The position numbers and the translations under genes were made by a program. From NCBI GenBank assembly GCA_019058425.1, contig JAHPYZ010000017.1, forward strand, positions 1-60,663: a DNA stretch of 60,663 nucleotides. Direction: 5' to 3'. The notes beneath the pieces were generated by a model. It was given only the letters and a program-made list of their open reading frames with translations. It was not told the origin of the DNA and searched no databases. Each line of letters opens with the position of its first letter. Positions within the stretch are counted from its first letter, which is position 1. Below, piece after piece: positions 36,663 through 46,101 of the stretch. This DNA comes from Promethearchaeota archaeon (GTDB lineage Archaea > Asgardarchaeota > Lokiarchaeia > Sigyniarchaeales > SOKP01).

Positions 36663-37346
36663 ATGAGTTCATTATTTAAATTTTTTCAATCAAGAAATCA
36701 AGAAAGTGCAATTAATAAAACACTAGTCCATATGCAAAAAGTTCTTGAGTGCGTGGTTGAATATGAAAAAGCAGTATCTTATCTTATTGACGAAAAGAAC
36801 ATTGACCTTGCATTAAAAGTATTTTTTCGTGTTGATGAGGTTGAACATCAAGCAGATGGAATACGTCGGAATATATTAAATATGCTTTCAAAGGCGGAAA
36901 TTGCTCCTACAATACGAGAAAATTTGATACATCTTACCCAAAGAATTGATGATATTGCAAATGCAGCTAATGCCGGAGCAAGAATATTTATATATATGAA
37001 TCATACCGACTTTTTGAAATTGGATGAAGAAGTTCATAAAAAATTCTTAGAAATGGCAAGGCTCTCCGTAGATTCCGTTAAGAAAGTCAATATTATGGTT
37101 AATAAATTATTGACTGCTACTGAAGAGGAGATCCATCAATTAGGTGAAGAAATTAATATATTAGAACATAAATGTGATGAATTACGTCATGGAATAAATA
37201 GAATTCTAGTATCAAATAATCCGGATATTAATCCTTTTAGTGCAATTGAAATTCATAACTGTGTTTCTACTTTAGAAGCAGTAACCGATAATGCTGAAGA
37301 TGTTGCTGATTACATAATCATGTTGACAGTAGCTAAAAAAACTTAA
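36663..37346 (+). CDS. DUF47/PhoU-like protein 1
   Basis: 227 residues, all helical, of the DUF47 (PhoU-related) family. The repeated three-helix pattern shows in VFFRVDEVEHQADGIRRNILNMLS and EEINILEHKCDELRHGINRIL, with acidic metal-site residues (E..E..D). DUF47 proteins usually partner PiT phosphate transporters. A PiT gene lies 0.9 kb downstream, while this copy sits directly after the ABC importer, 31 nt from its last ATPase. It may regulate either. Confidence 0.82.
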   Translation: MSSLFKFFQSRNQESAINKTLVHMQKVLECVVEYEKAVSYLIDEKNIDLALKVFFRVDEVEHQADGIRRNILNMLSKAEIAPTIRENLIHLTQRIDDIANAANAGARIFIYMNHTDFLKLDEEVHKKFLEMARLSVDSVKKVNIMVNKLLTATEEEIHQLGEEINILEHKCDELRHGINRILVSNNPDINPFSAIEIHNCVSTLEAVTDNAEDVADYIIMLTVAKKT

Positions 37347-37528
37347 AGAAAAATTAAAGCAAGTGGCCTTTTAATAATTCTCAATTTAAATATTTACTTA
37401 TTCTTTTCCATCAAATTGATTTACTTCTATTAGGAACATAACTAACAATATTTATACTATATTAGGGAATATAAATTCTATTACATCTAGGCCATATTTA
37501 GAGATTAATAATTCAACAAATAAATTAA

Positions 37529-37573
37529 TCTATATATAGAAAATTAATAGAAAATATATAATACTATATAGAA
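37529..37573. promoter_or_regulatory. Pho-type element C
   Basis: TCTATATATAGA (37529-37540) is a perfect 12-bp palindrome. CTATATAGAA (37564-37573) is a second copy. They lie 24 to 68 bp before the next gene in a 250-bp gap that otherwise holds only AT-rich sequence. Confidence 0.6.
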
Positions 37574-37596
37574 TTAAAAAGGGAATATTTTTAAAA

Positions 37597-38259
37597 ATGA
37601 AAAAGGTTGAGGATGACGATTTAAAGAAGCTTAGCATTGATGAGTTAACTCAATTATTCATGGACAATATAAATGAACAAAATTTAAGACTTATAGAAGG
37701 GATTGAATTTCTTGTTCAAGAGAATTTTAAAAAATTTGAGGAAAATATGCATTATGTTATAGATACAAATACTGAGGTTCAAATTAAAAAAAAATTCGAG
37801 TCTAAAATATTCAAATCAAAATTAATGTTTTCAAAGGCAGATCGATTAAAACTGTTTAACAAAATAAACGATATTAAAAATATCGGCGAATTTTTAGCTA
37901 ATAAGATGTTACTTTATAAAGCTGTCTTCCCTGATGATGTATTTAAAGCTCAAATTTTAAGCATCCTTAAATCATTAAGAAATATTTCTAATAATTTATC
38001 AGTTGCTGTGAAATCTATTGGCACTGATCTGAGCAAAGCACATGATATTTGTGAAGACGTAAAAGATGAAAGACGTAAGATGAGAAATGAGGAATGGCAG
38101 TTATTAAAACGTCTCTACAATTATGATATGGATTATTTATCTCGTACATTCATATATCTGAAAGAATTTATTGAAGATATAATGATGTTGGCAGATCATA
38201 TTAAAAATTTCTCGGAAAATATCCAGTTTCTTGCAATTAAATATCTAATTTTTGATTAA
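37597..38259 (+). CDS. Divergent DUF47/PhoU-like helical protein
   Basis: 220 residues, fully helical and highly charged, without membrane segments. It lacks the clean PhoU metal motifs, but its size, helix pattern (FSKADRLKLFNKINDIKNIGEFLANKM; DYLSRTFIYLKEFIEDIMMLADHIKNFSENI) and position 23 nt before the PiT gene fit the DUF47 partner of a PiT transporter. Probably cotranscribed with the transporter. Family membership is an inference from pattern and context. Confidence 0.55.
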   Translation: MKKVEDDDLKKLSIDELTQLFMDNINEQNLRLIEGIEFLVQENFKKFEENMHYVIDTNTEVQIKKKFESKIFKSKLMFSKADRLKLFNKINDIKNIGEFLANKMLLYKAVFPDDVFKAQILSILKSLRNISNNLSVAVKSIGTDLSKAHDICEDVKDERRKMRNEEWQLLKRLYNYDMDYLSRTFIYLKEFIEDIMMLADHIKNFSENIQFLAIKYLIFD

Positions 38260-38282
38260 CCAATCATAAGTCAAGAAAAAAA

Positions 38283-39320
38283 ATGGCTGAAGAATTAACA
38301 ATCATCTTAGTCATAGTTTTAATAGCTATGGCAGTTGGGTTAGCGTTTAGTATAGGGGCCAATGATGAAACTCTTGCTTCTTTAGTTGGAGCAGGTGTAT
38401 TAAAATTCAAATTTGCCTTAGTTCTAGGTGGCATAGCAATCTGTAGCGGTATGATACTTTTTAGTAGAGGTTTTGTCCCAGAAACCGTAGGTAGAAGTTT
38501 ATTAGGTGAAGGCTTAGAAGAAAAATATACCAACTGTATGCTACTAACTGTATTAATAAGTAGTATTGTATGGTTAATAGTTGGAAGTTTTGCAGGTATT
38601 CCTTTAAGTAGTACTCACTCGTTAATTGGAAGCATTGTTGGGGTTGTTATAGTTTACTCAATATTTCAAGGTGGGGTAGAAATAAGTACAGCATTCAATT
38701 ATGAGAAGCTAAGAGATGTTATTTTGAGCTGGTTTATATCGCCTATATCTGGTTTATTAATTACATATATACTTTTTAAGATAATTGCTAAATTTTTTCT
38801 ATCTCGTCTAAGAGGTTTAAATCAAATAGAAAAATCTGAAAAAACATTTAAATGGTTTTTATTAATTGCTGTTTTATTTGCTGAAATTTGGGTTGGGGCT
38901 AATTCAGGAGAAGCTGTAGGGATTCTTTTAGGTCTAAGGGAGAATAATTCTATAACTGGAGGTCAATATCTTATTTTTGCAATATTATGTGGATTTTTTT
39001 CTTTTCTAGGAATTTATTTTGCAGCGCGTTATGTAATTAGAAATTTAGCTTCATATATGATAGATACTCGCCCGAGTGAAGGTTTCATTATTCAGATGAG
39101 CTCAGCGATTATTTTAATGATCGCCACATTATTTACATTACCAATTTCCCATAGCCATGTGATCGTATTCTGCATAGTTGGTATGAGTCTTGCGCAAAAA
39201 AAAGAAGTTGATTATAGAGGCTTAGGTAAAATGGGCATTTATTGGGTGTTAACATTTCCAATAGCTGCGATTTTGGCAGGATTTGTTTATTTTGGATTAA
39301 GTATGTTTGGATTTTCTTAA
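38283..39320 (+). CDS. pit: PiT-family inorganic phosphate transporter
   Basis: 345 residues, about ten membrane helices. Low-affinity ion-coupled phosphate permease. The two inverted PiT repeats are visible: N-terminal FSIGANDETLASLVGAGVL (family GANDxAN) with GIPLSSTHSLIGSIVGV, and C-terminal VGANSGEAVGILLG with LPISHSHVIVFCIVGM. The second copy is less canonical: GANS instead of GAND, and SHSH for SSTH. Flanked by DUF47-type genes on both sides. Confidence 0.9.
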   Translation: MAEELTIILVIVLIAMAVGLAFSIGANDETLASLVGAGVLKFKFALVLGGIAICSGMILFSRGFVPETVGRSLLGEGLEEKYTNCMLLTVLISSIVWLIVGSFAGIPLSSTHSLIGSIVGVVIVYSIFQGGVEISTAFNYEKLRDVILSWFISPISGLLITYILFKIIAKFFLSRLRGLNQIEKSEKTFKWFLLIAVLFAEIWVGANSGEAVGILLGLRENNSITGGQYLIFAILCGFFSFLGIYFAARYVIRNLASYMIDTRPSEGFIIQMSSAIILMIATLFTLPISHSHVIVFCIVGMSLAQKKEVDYRGLGKMGIYWVLTFPIAAILAGFVYFGLSMFGFS

Positions 39321-39337
39321 TGAAGGTAATATGATAA

Positions 39338-39368
39338 AAAGATATATATTTCTATATATTCTATATAG
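39338..39368. promoter_or_regulatory. Pho-type element D
   Basis: TTTCTATATATTCTATATAG with an upstream GATATATATT; the first 21 bases are identical to those at 31157-31177. It ends 21 bp before the DUF47 gene, so that gene has its own promoter within the cluster. Confidence 0.62.
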
Positions 39369-39388
39369 TTAAAGACCTATTACAAAAA

Positions 39389-40084
39389 ATGGTGGATGAA
39401 ATGGGTACATTGATTGAATATTTGAAAAGAGAAACTGCTTTAAATGCTTTAGAAAAAACTATAAAACATGCTCAAAAGGTACAAGAATGTGTAAAAGAGT
39501 TAGATCTTGGGCTTCAAATTTTATTAAAAGAACGGAATCTCGAAAAATGTTATGAAATTTTTCATAAGGTTGATATTTTAGAGAGAGATGCAGATAAATT
39601 AAGAAGAAAAATACAACAAGATATTTCTAGAGGAGAATTAGATCCTAGCATAAGGCAAAATCTTTCTCATTTAGTTAAGAGAATGGATGACGTCGCAAAT
39701 TGTTGTACTGGGGTAGCCCGTAGAATAGCAACTATACCAGTTAAGTTTTGGGAACAAAGTAGTGAGGAAACAATAAATTTAATTAGTCAAATTATGAAAA
39801 CTACAGTAGACTGTGGTCAATTCTTGGATAGAATTGTCATAGATTTAGTAGAAGATAGGAAAAATGTGAAAGAAATAGCTAGACAAATAAATGAACATGA
39901 ACATAAAATTGACTTAATGAATATCCAATTAAGAAAAAGTCTTCAAGACACTCATTATGATGTCAATTTTTTTACTATTTTTACAGCAGGAAATACATTT
40001 GACATTTTGGAGGCAATTTCTGATTCAATTGAAGGTGTTGCAGATTATATCATGGTTCTACTGACTAGTGAAAAAGGGATCTGA
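39389..40084 (+). CDS. DUF47/PhoU-like protein 2
   Basis: 231 residues, a paralogue of the gene at 36663: KTIKHAQKVQECVKELDLG...EIFHKVDILERDADKLRRKIQQDISRGELDPSIRQNLSHLVKRMDDVANCC matches it segment for segment. The second half repeats the motif (ARQINEHEHKIDLMNIQLRKSL). A cytosolic helical bundle, probably regulating the PiT transporter just upstream. It has its own Pho-type element. The alternative start ATG at 39401 would shorten it by four residues. Confidence 0.82.
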   Translation: MVDEMGTLIEYLKRETALNALEKTIKHAQKVQECVKELDLGLQILLKERNLEKCYEIFHKVDILERDADKLRRKIQQDISRGELDPSIRQNLSHLVKRMDDVANCCTGVARRIATIPVKFWEQSSEETINLISQIMKTTVDCGQFLDRIVIDLVEDRKNVKEIARQINEHEHKIDLMNIQLRKSLQDTHYDVNFFTIFTAGNTFDILEAISDSIEGVADYIMVLLTSEKGI

Positions 40085-40221
40085 AAGTACTTTGATTCTT
40101 TTATTATTAAAAAATCACCAAGATTTCTTCAATTCACTTAAGAAATTTATCTTAAACTACTTTAAGCATTTATAGTGCTTCTTTCTCATTTCATTTAGCA
40201 GAAAATGAATTATTAGAGGAT

Positions 40222-40839
40222 TTAAGGATTTCTTAATAGTTTTTGTTTTTTTACATTTTCTTTTATAAGAATAATTGCTTCTTCTCTAGCTTTCAATATA
40301 GTTCTCTCTTTGATCCCTTTCATTTCTTTAGATGGTAAAACTTTTTCCTTAATCACTTTTTTAAAGAGTAAATATTCATTTTTAGTTGTAATAAAGGGGT
40401 CGACCTTCTCCTCATGAATAAATTCTTCTATAGAGGTATTTTTGCCATTACAGTTCCCTTCAGTCAGATCGAAGTGGTTATCTTTATATACTAAAAAGCA
40501 ATGTATCATGGGTACATAAGGAATTTTATACTTTCTCAAAATTTCTCCAGTGCCAGTTGAGATTTCCTCAGTGAATTTATAAACTCCAACATGCTTGGAA
40601 AGAGGAATATTTAATTCTTCAGCTAAACCTGCAATGACGGCATGTTTAGATGTACAACTTCCTTTTTTTTCTTTAAAAAAAATAAATTTATCATCATAGT
40701 TGGTATTATATCCATATTCTATATTGTGTACATAATTACAAGCATCCTTGAAACTATTAATACCAAGTTCCAAAAACTTATTTGATATCTCTCCTACAGG
40801 TTTAATTTCTGCGTCTGGCAATTTATCATAGGAATCCAT
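40222..40839 (-). CDS. Transglutaminase-like cysteine protein
   Basis: 205 residues. The Cys-His-Asp triad of the transglutaminase/protease-like fold is in order: GSCTSKHAVIAGLAEEL (Cys at the helix start), PMIHCFLVY (His) and HFDLTEG (Asp). It is a short stand-alone cytosolic form, without signal peptide. Such archaeal proteins are thought to act as peptidases or amidases; the target is unknown. It lies between the PiT and Pst gene groups but shows no Pho-type element. Confidence 0.68.
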   Translation of the reverse strand: MDSYDKLPDAEIKPVGEISNKFLELGINSFKDACNYVHNIEYGYNTNYDDKFIFFKEKKGSCTSKHAVIAGLAEELNIPLSKHVGVYKFTEEISTGTGEILRKYKIPYVPMIHCFLVYKDNHFDLTEGNCNGKNTSIEEFIHEEKVDPFITTKNEYLLFKKVIKEKVLPSKEMKGIKERTILKAREEAIILIKENVKKQKLLRNP

Positions 40840-40939
40840 AAAAATTTTCTCAGATTTTCTAATTTTGTTTAATAAATATCACTTAATTTTTGTTTATAAA
40901 ATTTCTTTCTTATTTTTATAAGAAGCATGTATAAATTTC

Positions 40940-41593
40940 TCACGTAATCTCCTTATGTTCACCAGTAACCATATAATGAACTTTTTCAGCGATTTTACAT
41001 GCATTATCTCCACTCCTTTCTAAAAATCGTGCTATCATGGAAAAGAAGGCACAAGGAGAGATAGTTTTAGGATCTTCCATCATATATGTTAAACATTCTC
41101 TAAATATAGACCATCTCATTTCGTCAATTTCGTCATCACGCTCTTGAAAATTCTCTATATACTTTATATCAGCTTCATCAAAAGCTTTAAGTGCATCCTG
41201 TATCATTAATTTTGCATGCTCCCACATATGTTGCAAGTTAATAAATGGAGCTGGATATGGCTGTTTTTTTGAAATTTCTTCCACAACTGAAGCAATATCT
41301 TTTCCATATCTCCCTATTCTTGCTATATAGGTGATCATCTTTAATATTGTTGCTAATCTTCTAAGATCAATTGCCATAGGCTGATAAAGGGCTATTAATT
41401 TCAATGCTTTTGCCTCTATATCTGCATCCATTTCTCTTATTTTATGTTTCTTTTTCTCTGTAGCTATAGCTAATTCTATATCTTGAGTTGACAAAGCTTT
41501 CATAGAATCATCTAACATTCCTAAAGCTAAATTAGCCATTTCAACAACTTCCTTTTTAAGTGCAAAAATCTCTTTATGTAATTCTTTTGCCAT
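40940..41593 (-). CDS. phoU: Phosphate transport regulator PhoU
   Basis: 217 residues from the ATG at 41593, which has an AGGTG ribosome binding site 7 bp upstream overlapping the pstB stop; a TTG start at 41611 is less likely. Two three-helix PhoU repeats: IREMDADIEAKALKLIALYQPMAIDLRRL and DDEIDEMRWSIFRECLTYMM, with metal-site E/D residues. PhoU proteins dampen Pst transport when phosphate is ample. Last gene of the pstCA-pstB-phoU transcript. Confidence 0.92.
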   Translation of the reverse strand: MAKELHKEIFALKKEVVEMANLALGMLDDSMKALSTQDIELAIATEKKKHKIREMDADIEAKALKLIALYQPMAIDLRRLATILKMITYIARIGRYGKDIASVVEEISKKQPYPAPFINLQHMWEHAKLMIQDALKAFDEADIKYIENFQERDDEIDEMRWSIFRECLTYMMEDPKTISPCAFFSMIARFLERSGDNACKIAEKVHYMVTGEHKEIT

Positions 41594-41603
41594 TAAAATA
41601 CAC

Positions 41604-42437
41604 CTATCCAAATCTTCCTGTAATATAATTTTCTGTTAATTCTTCTTTTGGGTTTTCAAATATTTGAGTAGTTCTACCAAATTCTATCATTTTTCCTAAA
41701 TACATGAATCCTGTATAATCACTAATCCTTGCTGCTTGTTGCATATTATGGGTCACAATAATTACAGTCCATTCTTTCTTTAATTCAAGTATCAATTCCT
41801 CAATTTTTTGCGTAGCAATTGGATCAAGAGAAGCAGTTGGTTCATCCATTAGAAGAATTTCAGGTTCAACAGCTAAAGCCCTTGCAATACATAATCTTTG
41901 TTGTTGACCTCCAGATAATCCCATGGCAGACTCATCTAATCTATCCTTAACTTCATCCCATAGAACTGCTCTTTTTAGGCTTTTTTCCGAAATTTTGCTT
42001 AATACATTCTCATCATCTATTTTATAAATTTTTGGACCATATGTAATATTATCAAAAATAGTCATTGGAAACGGATTCGGTTTCTGAAAAATCATTCCAA
42101 TTTTCTTTCTATTCAATCTTATATCTGCATCTTTTGCATATAAATTCTTACCTCTAAATAATACTTCACCTTCAATCTTACACCCCTCAATTACATCATT
42201 CATTCGATTCAAGCATCTTAATAATGTACTTTTTCCACATCCAGAGGGTCCTATAATAGCAGTAACTTCATTTTTTTTAAATTTCATATTTATATCTATT
42301 AAAGCTTGAGTTTCATCATACCAAAGATTCAAATTCTTACATTCAATTACAATGTCATCTTGGTTGGTGTTTATCCCATTCAATTTATTCCTTTTTTCAC
42401 TTTTTGATTTAATTCTATTGTTTATTTTTATAACCAA
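41604..42437 (-). CDS. pstB: Phosphate ABC transporter ATPase PstB
   Basis: 277 residues. Walker [10 protein letters not shown], PstB-specific [19 protein letters not shown]-loop [33 protein letters not shown], Walker [13 protein letters not shown] and H-loop IVTHNMQQA are all canonical. The start is TTG at 42437, 6 bp behind GGTGA, which overlaps the permease stop codon; no ATG occurs before the core domain. A ~30-residue Lys/Asn-rich N-terminal extension precedes the ABC domain. Coupled to pstCA and phoU. Confidence 0.95.
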   Translation of the reverse strand: MVIKINNRIKSKSEKRNKLNGINTNQDDIVIECKNLNLWYDETQALIDINMKFKKNEVTAIIGPSGCGKSTLLRCLNRMNDVIEGCKIEGEVLFRGKNLYAKDADIRLNRKKIGMIFQKPNPFPMTIFDNITYGPKIYKIDDENVLSKISEKSLKRAVLWDEVKDRLDESAMGLSGGQQQRLCIARALAVEPEILLMDEPTASLDPIATQKIEELILELKKEWTVIIVTHNMQQAARISDYTGFMYLGKMIEFGRTTQIFENPKEELTENYITGRFG

Positions 42438-42443
42438 GCGATA

Positions 42444-44552
42444 TCACCATTGCTTTCTTTTTTCGTATCTATTTCTTATTATAAATGCTATTCCATAAAT
42501 TATCAATACTAATAATAATAAAGTAAGAGCTGTGCCAGCAGCTTCTTCTATTGAGAATAATGCTTCAGTAAGTAATCTATATAAATGATATGTTAGAGCC
42601 ATTACAGGCTCAAAAAAGGACATAGTTATCCACCATCTTGAAGAGGTTCTGACAGCAGTAAACATTATAGGTGCCGTCTCTCCAGCACTTCGTCCCATTC
42701 CTAAGACGGCTCCAGTAACTATACCCGGTAATGCGGCAGGTAATACAATTTTACTAATTCCTTGCCATTTACTTGATCCTAAGGCTAAGCTACCCTCTCT
42801 GAACGATTGAGGAATTGCTTTTACCGCTTCTTCTGTAGTTCTTATTATTGTGGGGAGTATCATTAACCCTAGAGTTAACATACCTGCTAATAATGATTTC
42901 ATGAGTCCTAAGAGAACCAGAAAAAGAACAACTCCAAATAGGGCAAAAACAATTGAAGGCGTACCATTTAAATTATCAATTCCAGCACGTATAATTTTTG
43001 TAATTTTATTATCAGTAGCATATTCAGAAAGATAAATTCCTGCACACATACCAAGTGGTAAGGCAAAGGCAATAGAACCTAACGTAAGTTGAATAGTTCC
43101 TGTGATTGCAGGAAGTATTCCACCCTCCATTGAAGTACCTGTAAGAAAATTTGGGCGAAATATAACAGGAAGACCCCTAGCTATAATATAATACAATAAC
43201 ATACCTACAGAAATAATTGCAATCGAAGAACATAGATAAATAATCACAAACCACATTTTTTCTTGTCCTACAGAAGAAATACGTTTGATTATGAGGTTGA
43301 TCCCAATAATTAGAGCACATATTACAATAGATAAAAATATTCCAATCCAAGTACTAAGCACCCATTCGACAAACAATAAGACTACTCCATACAATATCCA
43401 TTTTTTATAGTTTTTAGGAACTGTTTTATAAAGATAAGCAGCTATACTTAAACCAGCACAAATTAATACTCCAATTATTTTCGAAACAAAATCTGGAAAT
43501 AAAAGTAGCATTAAGCCAGAAAGAATTAAAGTTATTGAAAGTTGTCTATGTTTTATAATTATGTTGAACATTGCGGTTTTTTTTAGTTTAGCGTACTTTT
43601 CTTTGGGTTTTTCACCAGTAAATTTCCTTTGAATTTTAGACAATATGATATTTGCAATGGTATTAACAAAAAGTGTCATGATAAAAAGAGTAATTCCCAA
43701 AGCGAAATAACTCCTCCATTCTATACTATTTGTCTCAGTTGGTCCTAATCCTAATCCTATAGTTGAAGTTATAACAGCTACACATGAGAACATATTTGTT
43801 ATTGGTTCAGGAAGGACCTTACAATTACCAATTACCAACATCATTGCCATAGTCTCACCTAATGCTCGTCCAATACCTAGTATCATCGCGGCAGTAATAC
43901 CAGACATACCAGCAGGAACCACCACTCTACGTATTGTTTGCCATTTTGTTGCTCCCATTGCATAGGATGCTTCTCTATAATAATCTGGAACAGCTCTAAT
44001 TGAATCATCACAAACAGATACAATTGTTGGTAGAGCCATTATAGCTAAAATTAATGAGCCAGATAACCATGTATTTCCATGATGTAACCCGAAAAAGTCT
44101 CTTATCCATCCATTCAAGACAACTAGTCCAAAGAAGCCATATACAATTGAAGGAATACCAGCAAGAATTTCAACGCTAAATTTCATAATCTTCCTAAGTT
44201 TTGGAGGTGCCAATTCTGCAATAAATATAGAAGTCATTAATCCTAAAGGTAAAGCAATGATAATAGCTCCTAACGTAACTAAAAGAGTATCAACTATTAT
44301 TGGTAAGGCTCCAAAATCACCGTTTGTTGGTAACCAATTAGTACCAAAAAGAAATTCAATAAATGAAACTTCAGCAAAAAAAGGTGCTCCAATTGAAAAC
44401 AAAAAAATTATTATTAAAAATACAAAAATAGTTGCAATAGACGCAATGAAAAACAGTATCCATTTTATTACCGGATCTCTATTTTTTTTTAAGAATGAAT
44501 AATCTTCATCATTTATATATAGATTATTTTGAAGAACTGTTTCAGTAGACAT
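42444..44552 (-). CDS. pstCA: Fused phosphate permease PstC-PstA
   Basis: 702 residues combining both phosphate permease subunits in one chain. The PstC half (about 25-310) has an EAA loop YREASYAMGATKWQTIRRVVVP. The PstA half (about 440-702) has FREGSLALGSSKWQGISKIVLP. Between them are about 110 residues with three or four further membrane helices (ILSGLMLLLFPDF...VLICAGLSIAAYLY...WILYGVVLLFVEWVL...GIFLSIVICALIIGINLII) not present in separate PstC or PstA. Separate pstC and pstA genes are the rule, so the fusion is notable. Confidence 0.9.
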   Translation of the reverse strand: MSTETVLQNNLYINDEDYSFLKKNRDPVIKWILFFIASIATIFVFLIIIFLFSIGAPFFAEVSFIEFLFGTNWLPTNGDFGALPIIVDTLLVTLGAIIIALPLGLMTSIFIAELAPPKLRKIMKFSVEILAGIPSIVYGFFGLVVLNGWIRDFFGLHHGNTWLSGSLILAIMALPTIVSVCDDSIRAVPDYYREASYAMGATKWQTIRRVVVPAGMSGITAAMILGIGRALGETMAMMLVIGNCKVLPEPITNMFSCVAVITSTIGLGLGPTETNSIEWRSYFALGITLFIMTLFVNTIANIILSKIQRKFTGEKPKEKYAKLKKTAMFNIIIKHRQLSITLILSGLMLLLFPDFVSKIIGVLICAGLSIAAYLYKTVPKNYKKWILYGVVLLFVEWVLSTWIGIFLSIVICALIIGINLIIKRISSVGQEKMWFVIIYLCSSIAIISVGMLLYYIIARGLPVIFRPNFLTGTSMEGGILPAITGTIQLTLGSIAFALPLGMCAGIYLSEYATDNKITKIIRAGIDNLNGTPSIVFALFGVVLFLVLLGLMKSLLAGMLTLGLMILPTIIRTTEEAVKAIPQSFREGSLALGSSKWQGISKIVLPAALPGIVTGAVLGMGRSAGETAPIMFTAVRTSSRWWITMSFFEPVMALTYHLYRLLTEALFSIEEAAGTALTLLLLVLIIYGIAFIIRNRYEKRKQW

Positions 44553-44630
44553 AAAACTCTATTTAATTTAAGGTATAACACTCAATTTTTAAGCAAAAGA
44601 AATTAAGATTTTTTATATTTATAATCATCA

Positions 44631-44670
44631 TAGAATATAGTCGAATATTTATTCTATATAAAATATAGAG
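44631..44670. promoter_or_regulatory. Pho-type element E, upstream of pstCA
   Basis: TTCTATATA (44652-44660) is followed at once by ATATAGA (44663-44669) in inverted orientation. A TAGAATATAG copy lies at 44631-44640. Located 79-118 bp before the pstCA start, so pstCA-pstB-phoU may be transcribed separately from pstS. Confidence 0.55.
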
Positions 44671-44769
44671 AATTAAGAGATGTTGCAGTAATCGGATTTT
44701 CTAAAATAAGCTGAGTATTTAATAAAAGATTAAAAAAAAATTTAAAAATTTTACAATAAAATTAGAACT

Positions 44770-45669
44770 TTAAAACCAAAGTCTAATGAATCCTTCATCT
44801 CCAACAACTGTTTGTCCTACTGGGCCATAGATAAAGTCTATAAATGCTCTAACCCATCCAGTAGGTTCACCATTTGTTGTAAGGTGTAGAGATCTAGAAA
44901 TTGGATAGGAATCATCTAAAATCGTAGCTATTGAGGGAATAACTCCATCTACAGGGATTGCAATTACAGATGTATCCACATATCCAAAACCACAGTATCC
45001 GATTCCATATTGATCTGCACTCACAGTTGTAACCATTACTGTATTAGAAGCTACTTCTATGTATCCAGTTACTGAACTAGTGTATCCAGAATTATCTCCG
45101 AGTTCTTCAGTACCTCCATATAAAACTAATTCTTCATATGTGGCTCTTGTACCAGAACCATCAGCTCTGGTATGAACATCAATTGCTTGGGATGATAAAG
45201 TACTGTTAATATCGTCCCATGTATCATATGTACCATTATAGATTAAAAAGACTTGATCCATTGTAAGTCCATTTGATTGTAACCAGGCTGCATCAGGATG
45301 ACCAGCATCAATAATCACTGCAATACCATCTTTCGCAAATTTAAAATCTGTTAAATCATTGCCAGCTGAAGTATTTTCAGATGCTTTTATATTACGTGAT
45401 GACATACCAATATCATTTTGTTCATCAATGGTGTCAGAAATACCATCTCCAGAACCAGTCCCTGAAACAGAAATGTCAATATTAGGATTTAATGCCATAA
45501 ATTGAGTAGCACATTCAGTAATTATTGGTTCACATGTAGTAGAGCCTGTTATAATGATACTTGTTGTTCCTGTCCCACCTGGAGCAATAAGAGAATTAGT
45601 ACCCCAGCCGACGAAGAACATTGCAATCATACCAACAGTAGCAACTATCCAAATACCTTTTTTTTCCAT
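44770..45669 (-). CDS. pstS: Phosphate-binding protein PstS
   Basis: 299 residues. An N-terminal membrane anchor (5-29) tethers an extracellular domain. Phosphate-contacting loops are recognisable: ITGSTTCEPI, SGTGSGDGISD, GMSSRNIKASE and TRADGSGTRATYEELVL. The late segment ISRSLHLTTNGEPTGWVRAFIDFIYGPVGQ is typical of PstS. High-affinity capture for the Pst importer encoded next. It lies 217 nt before pstCA. Confidence 0.93.
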   Translation of the reverse strand: MEKKGIWIVATVGMIAMFFVGWGTNSLIAPGGTGTTSIIITGSTTCEPIITECATQFMALNPNIDISVSGTGSGDGISDTIDEQNDIGMSSRNIKASENTSAGNDLTDFKFAKDGIAVIIDAGHPDAAWLQSNGLTMDQVFLIYNGTYDTWDDINSTLSSQAIDVHTRADGSGTRATYEELVLYGGTEELGDNSGYTSSVTGYIEVASNTVMVTTVSADQYGIGYCGFGYVDTSVIAIPVDGVIPSIATILDDSYPISRSLHLTTNGEPTGWVRAFIDFIYGPVGQTVVGDEGFIRLWF

Positions 45670-45781
45670 ATTTTTTTCACAAATAAAATTTTTAGTATTT
45701 TTGTTGTTAAAATTTGGTTAATTAGAGATATCACAGAGAAAATATAAGAGATTACGATATAGATTATGATGATTTATTTAC

Positions 45782-45800
45782 TCTATATATTTTATATAGA
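45782..45800. promoter_or_regulatory. Pho-type element F, perfect inverted repeat
   Basis: TCTATATA-TTT-TATATAGA, a perfect 8+3+8 inverted repeat 113 bp upstream of pstS. The clearest dimer-type site of the set, in the 432-bp divergent region between pstS and the AbrB-PhoU gene. Confidence 0.65.
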
Positions 45801-45965
45801 ATCTCTTTATTTAGCATCCTCCAATCGACAATAAAAATATTATTGAGTTAATAATTCAAAGAGAACTAATCAAAAAGGTCAACTATATAGTTTAATAATA
45901 TTATTAATTTACTTTTTTGTAAAAAAATAAATAAATATTGATAGTGATAATAAATAAAAAAGATA

Positions 45966-46000
45966 TATATAGAATATAGGATATATATAGAGTATATAGT
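45966..46000. promoter_or_regulatory. Pho-type element G, direct repeats
   Basis: TATATAGA at 45966-45973 and 45984-45991 (18 bp apart) and TATATAGT at 45993-46000 (9 bp further). The 9-bp phasing is the same as in element A. Confidence 0.6.
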
Positions 46001-46028
46001 TGAAGTATAAAATAGATTGATTATTTAT

Positions 46029-46078
46029 TCTATATAACTAAATTAGCCTAATACATTAATTTAAAAATCTATATAGAT
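46029..46078. promoter_or_regulatory. Pho-type element H before the AbrB-PhoU gene
   Basis: TCTATATA at 46029-46036 and the perfect 12-bp palindrome ATCTATATAGAT at 46067-46078, the latter ending 23 bp before the ATG. Placement suggests autoregulation. Confidence 0.6.
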
Positions 46079-46101
46079 ATAAAAAATATCAGTGGATATA
46101 A

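Noticed and set aside
40164..40180. AAGCA/TGCTT hairpin as a structured RNA or terminator
   Set aside because: A five-base stem in this AT-rich gap is expected by chance and no T-run follows directly.
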